From Hygrophila difformis (Eukaryota > Streptophyta > Magnoliopsida > Lamiales > Acanthaceae): a stretch of 64,000 nucleotides of DNA. Location of the stretch: the NCBI GenBank assembly GCA_030278955.1, contig JAOANR010000005.1, positions 31,177,849-31,241,848 of the forward strand, read 5' to 3'. Each line of letters opens with the position of its first letter. The stretch's first letter is position 1. The notes below the pieces were generated by a model, which saw nothing but the letters and a program-made list of their open reading frames with translations, was not told the origin of the DNA and searched no databases. Shown here one piece after another: positions 44,955 through 57,638 of the stretch. The position numbers and the translations under genes were made by a program.

Positions 44955-45216
44955 GTTACGACGCTAGACTAATTATGACGTGATCATCGGTTACCGTCGT
45001 AGGCTGGAGCTTGGCGTCGTAAGGCAGTAGCTGGCATTCTGAAGCTTCTGGAATGTCTACGACGTGATCCATGAGGACGACGCGAGACGAGGTTAGCGTC
45101 GTAAGTGGGGGATCGCGTCGTAGGTGCCTCTGGTCTTCTTCTGTCTTCTTTACGACGCGAAACTTCCTTTACGACGTGATCATGGGATAGCGTCGTAAAT
45201 CAGCTTGGCGTCGTAG
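44955..45216. repeat. Nested palindrome array of G (core TACGACGC/GCGTCGTA)
   Basis: Three units, each with two forward and two reverse half-sites. Unit 1 outer arms TTACGACGC (44956-44964) and GCGTCGTAA (45014-45022). Unit 3: TACGACGC 45151, TTTACGACG 45168-45176, CGTCGTAAA 45191-45199, GCGTCGTA 45208. Same geometry as the arrays in A and B with an unrelated core. Confidence 0.9.
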
Positions 45217-45654
45217 GCAGTGAGGAAAATCCATCCATCTTTCATCCGACTGGGCCCACCAACTCCGATCACTGTTTCGGCGTTGACTGGCGACGGCAAA
45301 TTTTCCGGCGAAGTTCCGGTCAGATTCCGGAGACTTCGCCGGAGCTCCGGCGACGGCGGGGATGACGGTGGAGACAGCGGCGGAGGTTGTGGGACCCTCA
45401 TTTGATCACCTTATGCTGTTTTGATCCGTCTGTGCATCTCGAGGTCTCCTTTCTTCCGGATTCAGTTGAACAAGGTGGGTCCCAAATTAATGAGACCCGG
45501 GCCTTTCCGGTATTCCTCAGCCTGCATCAACAGTTTTAATTTGGGCTCCTTTTTCGGCTCCAATTTATCTGCTTCTTGTCGGCCTCTTTGTTCACTTGGC
45601 CCAATCGAGTTCGGATCCGGATTATCGGGTTGGTTGATCCAGGCTACCATGCCA

Positions 45655-45671
45655 TCCTCTCCCCCTTCAAG
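45655..45671 (-). promoter_or_regulatory. Polypurine tract of G
   Basis: CTTGAAGGGGGAGAGGA on the - strand immediately before the LTR start TGGCATGG. Nearly the same purine run as in the Tekay-type elements. Confidence 0.8.
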
Positions 45672-45949
45672 AGCTTTGGACTCCAAAGCTGAAAAGGAAG
45701 TCATGTCAGTAGGATCAACCATGAACTTTGAACCTGCACAAACCGAGATTCAATAAGTATCACATTTCTGTACAAGCTCAGAGAAGCAAAATTGAGAATG
45801 AAATTCATCAGATATATTGTCCAATATGCAGATATATTTCTCAGAATCAGCTTCAAAAATAAATTTCAGACAGCTTTCTGCTTTAGCCCTTGATTTTAAT
45901 TTCCTGCAAAAATAATGACATTTTTCAAATGTAGTAACAGGTGTTCCCT
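45672..45949 (-). other. G spacer between protease and PPT
   Basis: AT-rich, no gene. A small - strand frame (45462-45722) straddles the PPT and LTR and is not supported. Two TTGCAG or GTGCAG acceptor-like strings are present on the - strand, without a matching donor I can defend. Confidence 0.5.
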
Positions 45950-46853
45950 TTAAACTAAAATTAAGAAAATTTGGAACGAGTTCACCTGGGTTGAGTTGCT
46001 AGGAAATTCCTCAGCGCTTTCTTCCTTACTATCTGCAGAAAAATTAACCACTTTAGATCCACTATTTTTATTAAGCTCATAAAAATCATCAGTATTGCGA
46101 AAAATTAAAGAACAAATTTTTGTTTGGCCCTCAGAAGCTTGTTTCGCAATTTTGCTTGTCGCTTGCTTATCCTTGGCCTTGGATGCCTTAAAAGCTTCTT
46201 CTTCTCTCCGCATGTTCTCTTTTAATTTGTGTCGGTCAATTTGAACAGTTTTTGGAGACAAAGACTTGATGATGTACTTTCTATGCTCATGCGTGAAAGT
46301 GATCAGGTTGGCACGCCCTTGATAAGTCACATCTTTGTCAAATAGCCATGGGCGTCCCAATAAAATATGACAAGTATTCATCGGGATCACATCACACATT
46401 AACTCCTCAAAGTATGTCCCGATAGCAATTGGGACCCTTGCACGTTTGGTGATCTTGGCGATTCCGCTATCATTGACCCATTGTAACCGGTAGGGCTCTT
46501 CGTGTTCTTCAGTCAATAGGCCCAACCTGCGAACAACATACATGCTCACTACATTAGAACAACTCCCATTATGCATTATTAAAGATGCAAGATTATTTAA
46601 AATTTCGCAGTGGCAATGGAACAGATTTTCCCTTTGTTCTGTATCAGTTGTAGGTGGATCAACTCATGTAGCTGTGTCAGATATTCGTGTCACCACAAAG
46701 GTGGATAATTGACGTCCGTCTTCTTGGATATGTTCTTCTTCTGTATCGCTGACGTCAATTTCCTTTCTCTTTTCCTTTACGCGTGAGCTGTCAGCTTCCA
46801 AGATTTCCGCATAACTGGGTTTGGCTATGCTGATTAGCTCGGTTTCAGAGGAC
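45950..46853 (-). pseudogene. Element G gag remnant and protease
   Basis: On the - strand a short gag-like tail (DVSDTEEEHIQEDGRQ) is followed by a stop near 46662, then in the same frame QRENLFHCHCEIL and the protease domain. The usual active-site Asp-Gly-Gly/Ser is replaced by HNGSCSNVVS, so the catalytic residue appears lost. CHILLGRPWLFDKDVTY near 46337-46387 matches the same segment of H (CHVLLGRPWLFDKDATY). A Lys/Glu-rich helix and an acidic stretch follow, then the stop at 45950. Normally this enzyme cuts the gag-pol polyprotein. The gene is open to the left edge of element B, so its true start is beyond the window. Confidence 0.82.
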
Positions 46854-47186
46854 TGATAATGGCAAAAATTGTCCATTATTTCCAATCCATTTCCATGTCT
46901 GAGACAGACATTTTGATCATAATCCCATCTTATTTTAATAAAAAAGCAGTTGAATTCGACAGATTAATGCGAGTTTGTAAGAATAATGAACTGGTGGTTA
47001 AAAACACAAAATATGCAATTTTAGTTGTATTTGTGTTAGAAAAATCCAAAAACATGTAAAAAAAGAAAAAGAAAAGAAAAAGGAATGAAAAAGATGGGCA
47101 AAAGAATAAAATAGCCCACAAAAATCAAAAGATGGGAAAAAGAATAAAAATCCACAAACTGAAATTATGGTTAAGTGTTGAACACC

Positions 47187-47613
47187 AATGCGGTTTACAT
47201 GATGCGGTTTATACCGCATTGCCCATGTAAACCGCATCATTGGAAGAAGAAAAAGAAAATGACCAAGTGTTGGAAGAGATGCGAAATGATCGATGCGGTT
47301 TTCTCAATGCGGTTTACACCGAATTGACCCTGAAACCGCATCACTTCAAGAAAAAGGAAGAAACCCAGAGCAAAATGAGAGATGCAATGCGGTATTACTC
47401 AATTCGGTATATACCGCATTGACCTATAAACCGCATTGCATCAAAACAAAGAAGCCAAGCAGGAAGCCATGAGCAATTCGGACTACACAATGCGAATTAA
47501 ACCGCATTGATGTTGAAGACCGCATCCCAGCCAAAGACCAAGAAAAGACCACCTCATGCAATTCGATATATACGAATGCGGTTTATACCGAATTGCTTGA
47601 GGAAACCGCATTG
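47187..47613. repeat. Nested palindrome array of B, LTR promoter-proximal copy (core ATGCGGTTT)
   Basis: First unit: outer arms ATGCGGTTTACATG (47188-47201) and CATGTAAACCGCAT (47224-47237), both 14 bases and perfectly complementary, enclosing ATGCGGTTTATACCGCAT (47202-47219). Further units are less regular. The array ends about 95 bases before the TATA box. Confidence 0.93.
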
Positions 47614-47707
47614 AGTTCAAAATGCATCCGGATGAAGCTGTGGAACACGTGAAAAACGCATGCTACTGTTAATGGGCCCTGATGGGCCTGGGGTTCTGAA
47701 AAAGAAG

Positions 47708-47715
47708 TATAAAAG
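47708..47715 (+). promoter_or_regulatory. TATA box of B 5' LTR
   Basis: TATAAAAG in the same position relative to the array as TATAAATA in A. Confidence 0.72.
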
Positions 47716-48501
47716 CTGACGTTCTCCAACACTTGATAAAATTCTTACACACTTTACAACAACAGAGGACAAGGAGAATAATGAAGGAAGATCTTCACCC
47801 CTTAAGGGTTTGGTAGGTAGTTTAGTTAGTTTATTTTCATGCATCTTACCTTAGTTTTAGATGTTTTAACCATAGATTAGTTGTAAACATCTTGTTACTA
47901 CCCTTCTAGTGTAGCCATTTCCATACTTTTAACATGCTTTTTAGTTAGAATGAACCCTACCTTCAATCTAATGAGTGGTTTGGGTTATTTATCATGCTTT
48001 CAAGTGTTAATACAAGGAAAAATTCCAGAAATGGGTTTTGATTGATGTGTTTGACACTCTTTAAATGCTTTCTTAGCAATAAATGTGTAGAATGTTTGTT
48101 TGTTTCAACTAGGTTTCATTTATTATGCTCCTAGTTGACTCACAACTTAAATAAATGCATGTTTAGTGGGTTTGTAGTATGTTTTTATGCCTTAAAGTTT
48201 CAAATAAGTGTTCTTACGTTTTAGATAATTTTAGGGTTTGTTAGAAATAGATTTTAATACTTTATTTTACCTTTCATGTTCTAGATCTTTTATTGATGCT
48301 ACCTTAGATAATGTAGATGTTCTTCCTTATTATGCTTAGAGTTCTTGATTTTTAGACTGTTTTAGGTAGATTAACCTTTGAATTTCATGTTTGTAGTTTT
48401 AGGGTTTAATTCATGCTATTAGTCACTGCATACATATATACTGTTATTAACCACAAAATATTCACAAGTATGACTGCGAGATGACACTGATGTGAAATGA
48501 A

Positions 48502-49092
48502 TGATGTGGTCAATCCCATCTATCATAAACCGCATCAGCTCTTGTCAGCAAAAATATCACTTAATGAGAAAATTGTATGTGATGTGGTATAGGCAATGCG
48601 GTTTATACCGCATTGCCCATGAAAACCGCATCACATAATAAAATGTTGGTGTTTTGTTGTTTTTCCTATCTTAATGTGGTTTCAACCAATTCGGTTTACG
48701 CAATGCGGTTTATACCGCATTGCCCATGTAAATCGAATTGCCTCCTGAAACCGCATCGTATGCACTCCGCACACCTTATGCCTTAGTCTATTTTCTCTTT
48801 TCAAACCAATGCGGTTTATGCCAATGCGGTCTATACCGCATTACCTTGGCAAACCGCATCACTCTTACCTTTTTGAAGCAAATGCCTTGTTCAAAATTTG
48901 AGTAAGGGAATACCCCACCGATGCGGTTTGTCCAATGCGGTTTATACCGCATCGACTTGACAAACCGCATTAGATGGTTTATTTCGCATCCCTGCAATGA
49001 CTTATTATGGGTAAGGAAATACTTCATTTCTCATATTCAATGCGGTTTATTGGATGCGGTTTATACCGCATCTAATTTAATAGACCGCATTG
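48502..49092. repeat. Nested palindrome array of B, mid-LTR copy
   Basis: Five units of about 50-55 bases spaced about 110 bases apart. Example: outer ATGCGGTTTGTC (48921-48932) and GACAAACCGCAT (48959-48970), inner ATGCGGTTTATACCGCAT (48935-48952). The outermost bases of the arms differ between units but stay complementary. Confidence 0.93.
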
Positions 49093-51513
49093 ACCTCTTC
49101 TATTTTAAAACTCCATAAATATTTTATTTCTTGAGTTGTATAAGTTGCATGGGTGTATTGGGCTTAGGCCCAGTACATCTAATTTTATCTATTACACATC
49201 TCAATCCATTAGTGTCAAAATCATTGTGTGATTAATACTCACACAATACCAAAAATCTTTTCTTTATTTTATTTTATTTTCCTTTTCATTGTGTGTATGA
49301 ATTAGTAATAAGAAATATCACAGATCAATGTTGGCAAAAAGGTCCCTTCACAGGGATAACGATTAGCCCGTCTTCTGTGTATTAATTATTGCTCGTTATT
49401 TTGCATGATTTAGTTAGAGATTGGTGGAAGCTACGGCAAAAAGGTCTCTTCACGGAGATAACGATTAGCCACTCAGCCAATTCCTAATTAAATACTGTTT
49501 TCTTTTCCTTATCTTAATTTCAAACCTGAATTTCGAGCTATGGTAATATTAGACAGTGTCGATCAACACTGTTATAATGGTACTGTAGTAAGAAAACATG
49601 TGGGTTTTTCCTCATTCATGGATGGTAGAACCCTCGATGATAGCGATCACTGTCATTGAAGGTCTCTTACTGTCTAAAAATGATACCATCTGGAATAATT
49701 GGGAACTGGATAGTAGATGTTTGCAGTCCAGATCACCCCAGTTATTTCTGGCACTCTTTTAGCCAAATTCTTCTTATCTCAAGCTAATCCACCTTTGTGT
49801 AACAAATTCTGTCTAACCCTACCATTATATTTTGGGGTATTTTATTTTATCTTCTCTTATACAAGTATGCATGATATTATTATGTAGATGTTTGTGTCAT
49901 AATATTTTGGGGATCCTTCCCCTTGGACAAAGAAGTATTGATTTAAATCAGATGTTGCATAATAAATTTTGAACAAAAATCACTTTATAAAATCCAGATC
50001 TGAGTAAGGGATAATTTCACAGTTATGATTAGCTCATCTTCTAATGGGGGTTGATTTTGAGAACTTAGAAGCAGAGTCAGCGATTAGGTCCCACTTAGAC
50101 AGAAAGGATCTGTGTTTTAATTGAGAGCTTAGTACCTGTGTAGGGAATGGTTTTCAGATATCAATTGTTTTCTCAAAATTGTTGTGTGTTGGAAATCTTA
50201 TTTTAATTGTTGCATCAAATCAGTGTCCACTTGGATTCAGACGAGATGTGGTGAATAATACTAGAGGAACAACATATAGGCCTTGGTTAAGTTCTAAGGT
50301 AGGGTTGAGTATTCTTTCAACTGCTATTCTTCTTCTGCGAAAGCCTAAAATCGAGTCTTGAGTGAGTACATCCGGAACAGATTCTCCACGGATCTGTTTC
50401 ATTCAGTTTGTATCTCATAACTAACCAGATGTTATAAGCCCTGTGGCTTACTGATATTTGGGAGGTTCTTGATCTGCATCTGGTCACCAAGACCAGGGGC
50501 TCTTTTATACTAACGGAATGAGATAACTTTTAAAAGCTTCCGAGTGATAGGATTTTAAATGCTTTCTTTACAGCTTTCTTTTAATTGTTTTCTTTTAAAT
50601 GCTTTATAGAGTACACACGGAAGAATTAGAGGTTGGCCGCCGTATATAAGGTTTAAGAGTTATGGATTGGGTTTGGGACTAGATTTGAGCTTTGGGCATG
50701 ACATGCGAGAATGATAGGAGTACTTGGCATGTCAACTAATGATGTGTCAGGTGTTGCTTATCCGCCACAGATATATAACATACCTCGGCAGAGGCAGTTA
50801 AAGATTTTTGGTATCTTAGATTTTGAGGTCATAAGAGCATGTAAATTCTTGCTGTAAGTACCTGTCTGTTAAAGGGAACACAGTATAGAAAGCATGAGAG
50901 TTAGCTAACTGATGGATTATCCTAAACAAAGATCTGCGTATTAAAATGGAAGTTTAGTTATTGTTTCATCTGAATCTTGTCCAATCTTTATTATTTTCTT
51001 CCTGTCCCTTCTGTCACATCTTTAAATCTGCTTTCTGGATAGCATAGCATAATTTTCCATGCTTTCGTAGAATAATTTTACCCGCTTTCCTAGAATAATT
51101 TTAATTGCTTTCTTAGAATAGATTTAAATGCTTTTTAGAATAATTTTAACATGCTTTGTAGAATAATTTTATTGCTTTCATAGTTTAGTTTAAATTATGT
51201 CAAGTAGATGTTAGAACCAAACTCAAGCTTGAAACGAGTAATCGAGTAGAAAATCTTAGTAAACGACGTGGGCCCTGCTTCTATCGCACATCCTCCAGTG
51301 AACGATTCTGTCTTACTATAAATTACTGCAATTTTTGACACCGTGCGCTTTCGGGCCACAGTTTCCTACATGAGTATATAAAAACGTGACAACCTATAAA
51401 CATATCCCTAATCCCAACTCCATCTTCATAATTGGTTTCATTAAAGAAAATTAAACCGGGATTATTCTTTTTTCAGAAAATACTCATATAGTGGCAAATT
51501 GTCAAAAGTTTCA

Positions 51514-51531
51514 TGGCGTCGTTGCCGGGGA
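51514..51531 (+). promoter_or_regulatory. Primer binding site of B, tRNA-Asp type
   Basis: TGGCGTCGTTGCCGGGGA directly follows the LTR end. It differs from A at two bases. The leader to 51658 is non-coding. Confidence 0.85.
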
Positions 51532-51658
51532 GGATGCAGCGCCATTTATTAAGAGAATTACACTCCTGATTTACTCATAGATAGTTTTTGTATATATTCT
51601 TGAACCATTACTAACGTGGGGGTTGTACAGGTGCTATCAAGTGTGATACGAACTGCTT

Positions 51659-53338
51659 ATGCAACGGAGGAAGGATACATTGCCTGAGCTACCGTTCGAT
51701 CTAGAAATAGAAAGGACTGCTCGACAGCTAAGGGCACAAGCAAGACTGAGAAAGGAATAGGAAACACAGACTCATACCTCTTCTGAAACCACAAGCAGTG
51801 ATCTATCAGATATGGCGGAGAACCAGGACATTCCCCCGATCTTACCCATAAACCAACCACCCATCCATAACCAACCCCTCAATAATCCAGGTAATGGAGC
51901 TGATGGGGATGTGATAGAAAATACAAATCGTGCAAACGAGGAGGAGAATCTACCTAATCTTAATCAGCAACATTATCAGCAATACCACCAACCGCCACCA
52001 CCTCTGAACCAATACAACTACCAAAATCAAAATATGCAAAACTAGCAATACCAGAATATTCCCTTCAATCAAGACCTATTCCAGAACAACCCTCATGACC
52101 CGAACTATTACCAGCAAACTCCTAACTACCACCAGCAATACCAAAACCAAGCGGAGCAGGGAAATCAACAACAGCAGGCAGCGGCTGACTTTATGCAGCC
52201 AATAGTGGAGCCCTATCTGAACAGGCTTGGGAGAGCCCCCATCAATGCACGAAACTTCGAACTGAAGCCTGCGCTAATCAACTTGGTGCAGAACAATCAA
52301 TTCTGCGGTGCAAATCATGAGGACCCTCATGACCATCTCCAAACATTTTTGAAACTGTGTGATACAATAAAAAATCAGGGGGTATCCCCTGATGCCATAA
52401 GACTGATGTTGTTTCCTTTCTCTTTATTTAGTGGTGCTAGGGATTGGTACAAATCTTTGCCAGTGACCCAGCGAAGCACATGGGAAGATCTAGTGAGGAG
52501 TTTTTTGTTGAAATACTTCCCCGAAGCAAAGGTGGAAGAAGGACGAGAAAAGATAGGAGAATTCAAAATGAAGGCGGACGAGTCGCTCTATGATGCCAAA
52601 GAGAGGTTCTTCAACCTCTTGAGAAAATGCCCACAACATGGATACCAACCTTGGGAGCAATTACGAAAGTTCTATAGCGGACTCACCCATTCATGGAGAA
52701 TGATGTTGGATGCTCCAGGAGGGAAACACTTACTCCATTTGCCCATGGATCAAGCATGGGCAAAGATTGAGAACATGTTTGTGAACAGATCTGTATTAAA
52801 CAATGATGAGAGGAAGGTAGATCCTCCTAGAAAAGTTTTTGCTGTAAGTGAGGGAAAGACGGACTTTGAAAAACTGCAGGAACAGGTAGCCGCGATCCAG
52901 CTGAATCAAGGGATGGGAGTAGGTACTTCTCAGGCGGGAGCATCATCAAGCCAAGTACAAACACATCAATCGGAAGCTGTGTGGGGGCTGTGTCAGGGAC
53001 CACATCCAACTGACACATGCCAACAGATAGCTACCGAAAGTTGTAACTATGCTGGGAATTTCCAGATCCGCCACCCAAACCTCTCATACTCTAATAACAA
53101 TGCAATTAATGAGAATTTGTTATCTCAGCCAGATCAGCCTACCCAGTTTGCCCACCAAAACCCACAGCAGAACTTCAGACCACATAACCCCGGATTTGTT
53201 CAACAGAGAGTGCAGAACTTCCAGTCTCACATCCAGCAAAGACCCAACCAAAACTAAGGCCAAAATTTCCAAAATTTCCAAGCCCAACCTGATCAAAACC
53301 AGCAGTTCAACCAAAAGCCACCATCCCGTGTAGAGAGC
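51659..53338 (+). pseudogene. gag: Element B gag
   Basis: Starts at the ATG of MQRRKDTL, aligned with A. One frame with stops at 51758-51760 (TAG), about 52043 (TAG, from CAG) and 53255-53257 (TAA, from CAA). Sections as in A: charged N-terminus, Asn/Gln/Tyr-rich spacer, capsid-like core (YFPEAK, LYDAKERFFNLLRKCPQHG, FYSGLTHSW near 52510-52700), WGLCQGPHPTDTC knuckle near 52982, Gln/Asn/Phe-rich tail. It packages element RNA. No frameshift inside gag, and the frame continues into protease at 53339. Confidence 0.9.
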
Positions 53339-54691
53339 ATGATGACTGAGTTTATTTCCAACCAAAGGGAGATAAACCAACAACTGCAGTCATCTATTAA
53401 GAATGTGGAGACACTGGTCACGCAGTTGGCTAGAGAATTGCAGAACAGGGGAAAGGGAACACTGCCGAGTAGTACTGAAACCAACCCGCAATGTAAAGCA
53501 ATCACATTGCTGGGAGGTAAGACTCTGAAAGGAATTGTTGGGTCAGGAAAGAAAAAGGCTGTAAAGGGAAAGGAATCAGTGGAGGTTGTTAAGGAAAAGA
53601 AAAAGATTGAAGGAGAAGAAAGTCTTGAGCTGGTAAAGGACAAATCAGATACAACGAACTCGCACACTGAAGCTGCACTGGAAGCTGATAAGGGTACGGG
53701 TGAAGGTACAACTTCCTTCCCTTTGCCACCAAAAATTGATAATAATAAGTACATGCCAAGGGTGCCATACCCTGCACGTCTTAAAAATAAGGAACAAGAT
53801 GAAAAATTTAAAAAGTTTTTGGAAAGATTGAAAGCTGTTGAGATCACTATTCCCTTGGTCGAAATGATTTCAAAAATGCCCGTCTATGCTAAATTTCTTA
53901 AAGAAATGATTTCAGGGAGAAGGAAATTTGAGCAGGAGGAGGTGGTGATCTTGAACAGCAGTTGCAGTGCCATAATCCAGAGAGTACTACCGGAGAAAAA
54001 GGAAGACCCAGGCTGTGTCAGACTGCCAGTCCACATTGGGAAGACCAATGTTGGAAAAGGGTTATGCGATTTGGGATCAAGCATCAACGTTATGCCACTC
54101 GCCATGGCAAAACGTCTTCACTTGGGAGTGATTGAACAGGTTACAATGAAACTACAACTGGCAGACCGGTCGATTACCCACCAAGTCGGGATACTAAAGG
54201 ACGTAATCGTCAAGACGGGAGGGACCCTTTTTCCTGTGGACTTCATCATTCTTGACATTGAGGAGGACTATGAAATGCCTCTGATCCTAGGCCTCCCATT
54301 TCTTTCAACGGGCGGTGCACTGATAGACGCTCGATCAAGTCAAATCAAGCTCCGTGTCGGAGAAGAGGAGCTGAATTTCAACATGGGCAGACTGCAAAAG
54401 TTTCCGTCTGAGGAAACTTGTTCCAAATTTGATGTAATAGATGATAGGTGTGAGGACGAGAGCATTGACTCTGTGATTTTGATGTCGGACAAAGTTTCAA
54501 AGCAGGTACTGATGCATGCTGGTGCCGAGCTAGGAAGAAGCTGCAATGCCGTGCACTTTGAGGACCCTATGACTGGGGACCTCGAAGAGTTTGACGGTGT
54601 TGAATTCACTCCGGAGGAGGAGGAGAGCACCATGGACGAGGAAGTGGACCCTGTACTGACACAGGGTCCTGAAGGTAAATCTGATCTTTAA
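53339..54691 (+). pseudogene. Element B gag C-terminus and protease
   Basis: Same frame as gag. A Lys/Glu-rich stretch (VEVVKEKKKIEGEESLELVKDK) precedes the conserved YMPRVPYPARLKNK and VEMISKMPVYAKFLKEMI segments. Protease: GLCDLGSSINVMPL near 54059-54100, with the usual Cys-Asp that A has lost, and LILGLPFLSTGGALIDA near 54283. It ends in an acidic linker and a TAA at 54689-54691, where A has a sense codon. The enzyme would process the polyprotein. Confidence 0.9.
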
Positions 54692-56184
54692 CCCCCATCC
54701 ATTTCTCGCAAATTACTGCCTTCCGTTGAATGTCCGCCAGAGATTGAACTTAAAATACTTCCGGATCATCTTAAGTACGTTTCTCTCGCTGAACATAAAA
54801 AGTTACCGGTAATTGTGTCAGCCAAGCTGACACAAGAACAAGAAAAAGCTCTGGTAGACATTCTCAAGAAATATGTACATGCAATTGGATGGACCATTTC
54901 TGATATAAAGGAATAAGCCCCTCTGTTTGCATGCACAGAATTTTAATGGAAGAGGAGTACAAGCCCTCAAGGCAACCCCAACAGCGTTTGATCCCCCACA
55001 TGCAAGAAGTGGTAAGGAAAGAAGTTATCAAGCTATTAGATGCTGGTATCATCTATCCTATATCTGACAGCAAATGGGTTAGCCCAGTGGAGGTAGTACC
55101 AAAGCGTGGTGGGATGTGCATAACGACTAACGAGCAAGGAGAAGAAGTGGCGACAAGGCCAGTGGCCGGTTGGCGAGTTTGCATCGACTACCGGAAGCTC
55201 AATACCGCGACGTGGAAGGATCATTTTCCCTTTCCGTTCATTGATCAAATGCTTGAGAGGTTGGTCGGGAGGGAGTACTACTGTTTTTTGGATGGTTATT
55301 CGGGCTATAATCAAATTGTAATAGCTAGTGAAGATCATGACAAAACTACTTTCACTTGCCCATATGGAACTTTTGCATATAGGCGCATACCTTTTGGCCT
55401 TTGCAATGCGCCTGCAACTTTTCAACGATGCATGATGTCTATCTTCTCAGAATTTATCGAAAAATGCATAGAAGTTTTCATGGATGACTTCTCTGTGTAT
55501 GGATATACTTTTGATGAATGCTTGACCAATCTTCCTAAGATATTAAAAAGATGTGAGGACACTAACTTAGTCTTGAACTGGGAAAAGTGCCATTTTATGG
55601 TCACTGAGGGTATAGTGTTAGGTCACCGCATCTCGCGCGCAGGCATCGAAGTCGACAGAGCCAAGGTTTCAGTCATCTCCAATCTTCCATTACCCAATTC
55701 AATAAAATTGGTTAGGAGCTTCTTAGGGCATGCCGGTTTTTACCGGAGGTTCATTAAAGATTTCTCTAAAATTGCCAAGCTACTCACTAACCTGCTTTGT
55801 AAAGAAAATTCTTTCGTAATAAACGAAGCCTGTGTTCAAGCTTTTGACACGCTCAAAAAGATGTTGATTTCTGCTCCAATAGTACAACCACCCAATTGGT
55901 CAATACCTTTCGAGGTAATGTGCGATGCAAGTGATCTTGCAGTGGGTGCAGTTCTTGGGCAACATAAGGAAGGGAAACATTGCGTAATTCATTACGCAAG
56001 TCACGCCCTGAATGAAGCCCAAGTTAACTACACCACCACGGAGAAAGAGATGTATGCTGTGGTTTTCGCGTTTGATAAATTCAGACAGTATCTAATCGGT
56101 ACGAAAACCATAGTGTACACAGATCACTCTTCATTGAGATACTTGTTTAGCAAACAAGATGCCAAACCTCGATTAATCAGGTGG
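54692..56184 (+). pseudogene. pol: Element B reverse transcriptase and RNase H
   Basis: Resumes directly after the stop and loses one A in a run near 54905 (GATATAAAGG against GATATAAAAGG in A), shifting frame at the RT entry. [15 protein letters not shown] near 55077, [11 protein letters not shown] near 55170, FMDD near 55479, [16 protein letters not shown] near 55720. RNase [14 protein letters not shown] near 55921, TEKEMYA, YTDHSSL near 56115. A second one-base loss, of a G near 56182, shifts frame before integrase. Active-site residues look intact, so damage is limited to these indels and the stop. Confidence 0.92.
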
Positions 56185-57638
56185 TACTTCTGTTGCAGGA
56201 ATTTGATATCATAATAAAAGATAGAAAAGGCAGAGACAATGGTGTTGCTGACCATTTGTCTCGAATAGAAAATGATAAAAATGAACTAGCCGTCAATGAA
56301 AATTTCCTGGATGAGAAATTGTTTGCGTTGCATCTTCAGGATCAAGCTTGTCCATGGTTTTCCGACATTGCTAACTTTTTAGCATGCGGAATAACCCCAC
56401 CATTCCAGCACAAGAGCCATAAAGCAAGGTTCAACCGAGATGTAGTCAACTACTTCTGGGAAGATCCTTATCTCTTCAAGCATTGTGCAGATTCGATTAT
56501 TAGACGATGTGTAACTGAGCACGAGGCTTATCAAATCTCTAAAAAATGCCATGAATCGGAATATGGAGGTGACCATGGCCCCACTCGAACAGCTCACAAG
56601 GTGCTCGAGTGTGGTTTCTATTGGCCTACCATCTACGCGGATTGCAAAGCATTTGTTAACGCTTGTGACAGATGCCAAAGACTAGGGAATATCTCCAAGA
56701 TGGATGAAATGCCTCAAAAAGGAATTCTCACCCTTGAGATTTTCGATGTGTGGGGTATTGACTTCATGGGACCATTTCCGACATCTGATGGGAATCATTA
56801 CATCTTGGTAGTTGTCGATTACGTGTCCAAGTGGGTTGAGGCGGTTGCTTTGCCAACCAATGGTGGTTACCAAGTCATCAAATTTTTGAAAAGTAACATT
56901 TTCAATAGATTTGGTGTACCTAGGGTAATCATATCTGATGGAGGAACCCATTTTGTTAACAAAGCTTTTGCAAATCTTATGAGCAAAACTAGGATTCTCC
57001 ACAAGATAGGCACGCCTTACCATCCCCAAACCAGTGGTCAAGTCGAGGTATCAAACTGCGAAATCAAACATATACTCGCGGCCACGGTAGGGACAACCCG
57101 TAAAGATTGGTCACGTAAGCTCAATGATGCTCTATGGGCATACCTCACTTCATTCAAGACTTCCATTGGGATGTCCCCATACAGGCTCGTCTTCGGAAAA
57201 GTCTGTCATTTTCCTGTAGAACTAGAGCACAAGGCTTACTGGGCCGTAAAAATGCTTAATTTTGACCCGAGAGTTGCTCAGGGCAAACGCAAGTTGGACC
57301 TCAATGAAATTGAGGAAATACGTGTGCAAGCTTATGAAAGCTCGAGGATTTACAAAGAGCGGACCCAGAAGTTACATGATCGTCGTATTAAATCTGAACA
57401 CTTCTATGTTGGCCAAAATGTCTTCTTATTCAATTCTAGGTTGAAGTTGTTCCCCGGAAAGCTTAGGTCTAGATGGGAAGGGCCATACGAAGTGGTGCAC
57501 GTGTTTGAGAGTGGAGCTGTCAGGATCCGAACTGACAAAGGAGAGCTGGTGGTGAATGGACAGAGATTGAAGGAGTATCTCGGGCAGTTCGATCCCGAAA
57601 AAGAAGTTCAAATAATTTCAGAGCCGGCTTATGTTTAA
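56185..57638 (+). pseudogene. Element B RNase H tail and integrase
   Basis: One open frame to the stop at 57636-57638. RNase H end ([11 protein letters not shown]), zinc finger ([10 protein letters not shown] ... CDRCQRLGN) intact near 56555-56690, catalytic core GIDFMGPF (Asp), [10 protein letters not shown] (Asp) and SNCEIKH (Glu). The region after GGTHF has a few unusual replacements against A (GG for RG, SNCE for SNRE). The C-terminus carries [17 protein letters not shown]. It inserts element DNA; this is the best preserved pol domain in the window. Confidence 0.93.

Larger units (their letters stand above)
44535..45654 (-). mobile_element. Element G 3' LTR (1.1 kb)
   Basis: Ends form an inverted repeat (TGCCATGG at the left; the right reads CCATGCCA, i.e. 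TGGCATGG on the - strand) with TG and CA termini, and the LTR is preceded on the - strand by a strong purine tract. Contains a TATA-like TATATATA at 44860-44867 and a palindrome array at 44955-45216. A GC-rich Gly/Asp frame at 45220-45405 is only LTR sequence. Confidence 0.8.
44535..46853 (-). mobile_element. Element G: pol-less Ty3/gypsy derivative, - strand, partial
   Basis: 3' LTR 44535-45654, purine tract 45655-45671, a short non-coding spacer, then protease and a gag remnant on the - strand. RT, RNase H and integrase are absent between protease and PPT. Truncated at 46853 by element B; the other half lies beyond the window. Protease is closest to that of H, so G inserted into a relative. 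Confidence 0.82.
46854..51513 (+). mobile_element. Element B 5' LTR (4.7 kb)
   Basis: Starts TGATAATGG with a terminal hairpin (ATAATGG and CCATTAT) and ends AGTTTCA like A. Arrays at 47187-47613 and 48502-49092; TATAAAAG at 47708. From about 49300 to 51365 it follows the A LTR in order (GAACAACAT, GTACATCCGGAAC, GGTGTTGCTT, GGGCCCTGCTTCTATCGCAC). Shadow frames in it are not genes. Confidence 0.92.

Noticed and set aside
45220..45405. Small Gly/Asp-rich gene in the G region
   Set aside because: It lies within the G LTR on the antisense strand of the element, with no conservation or context.
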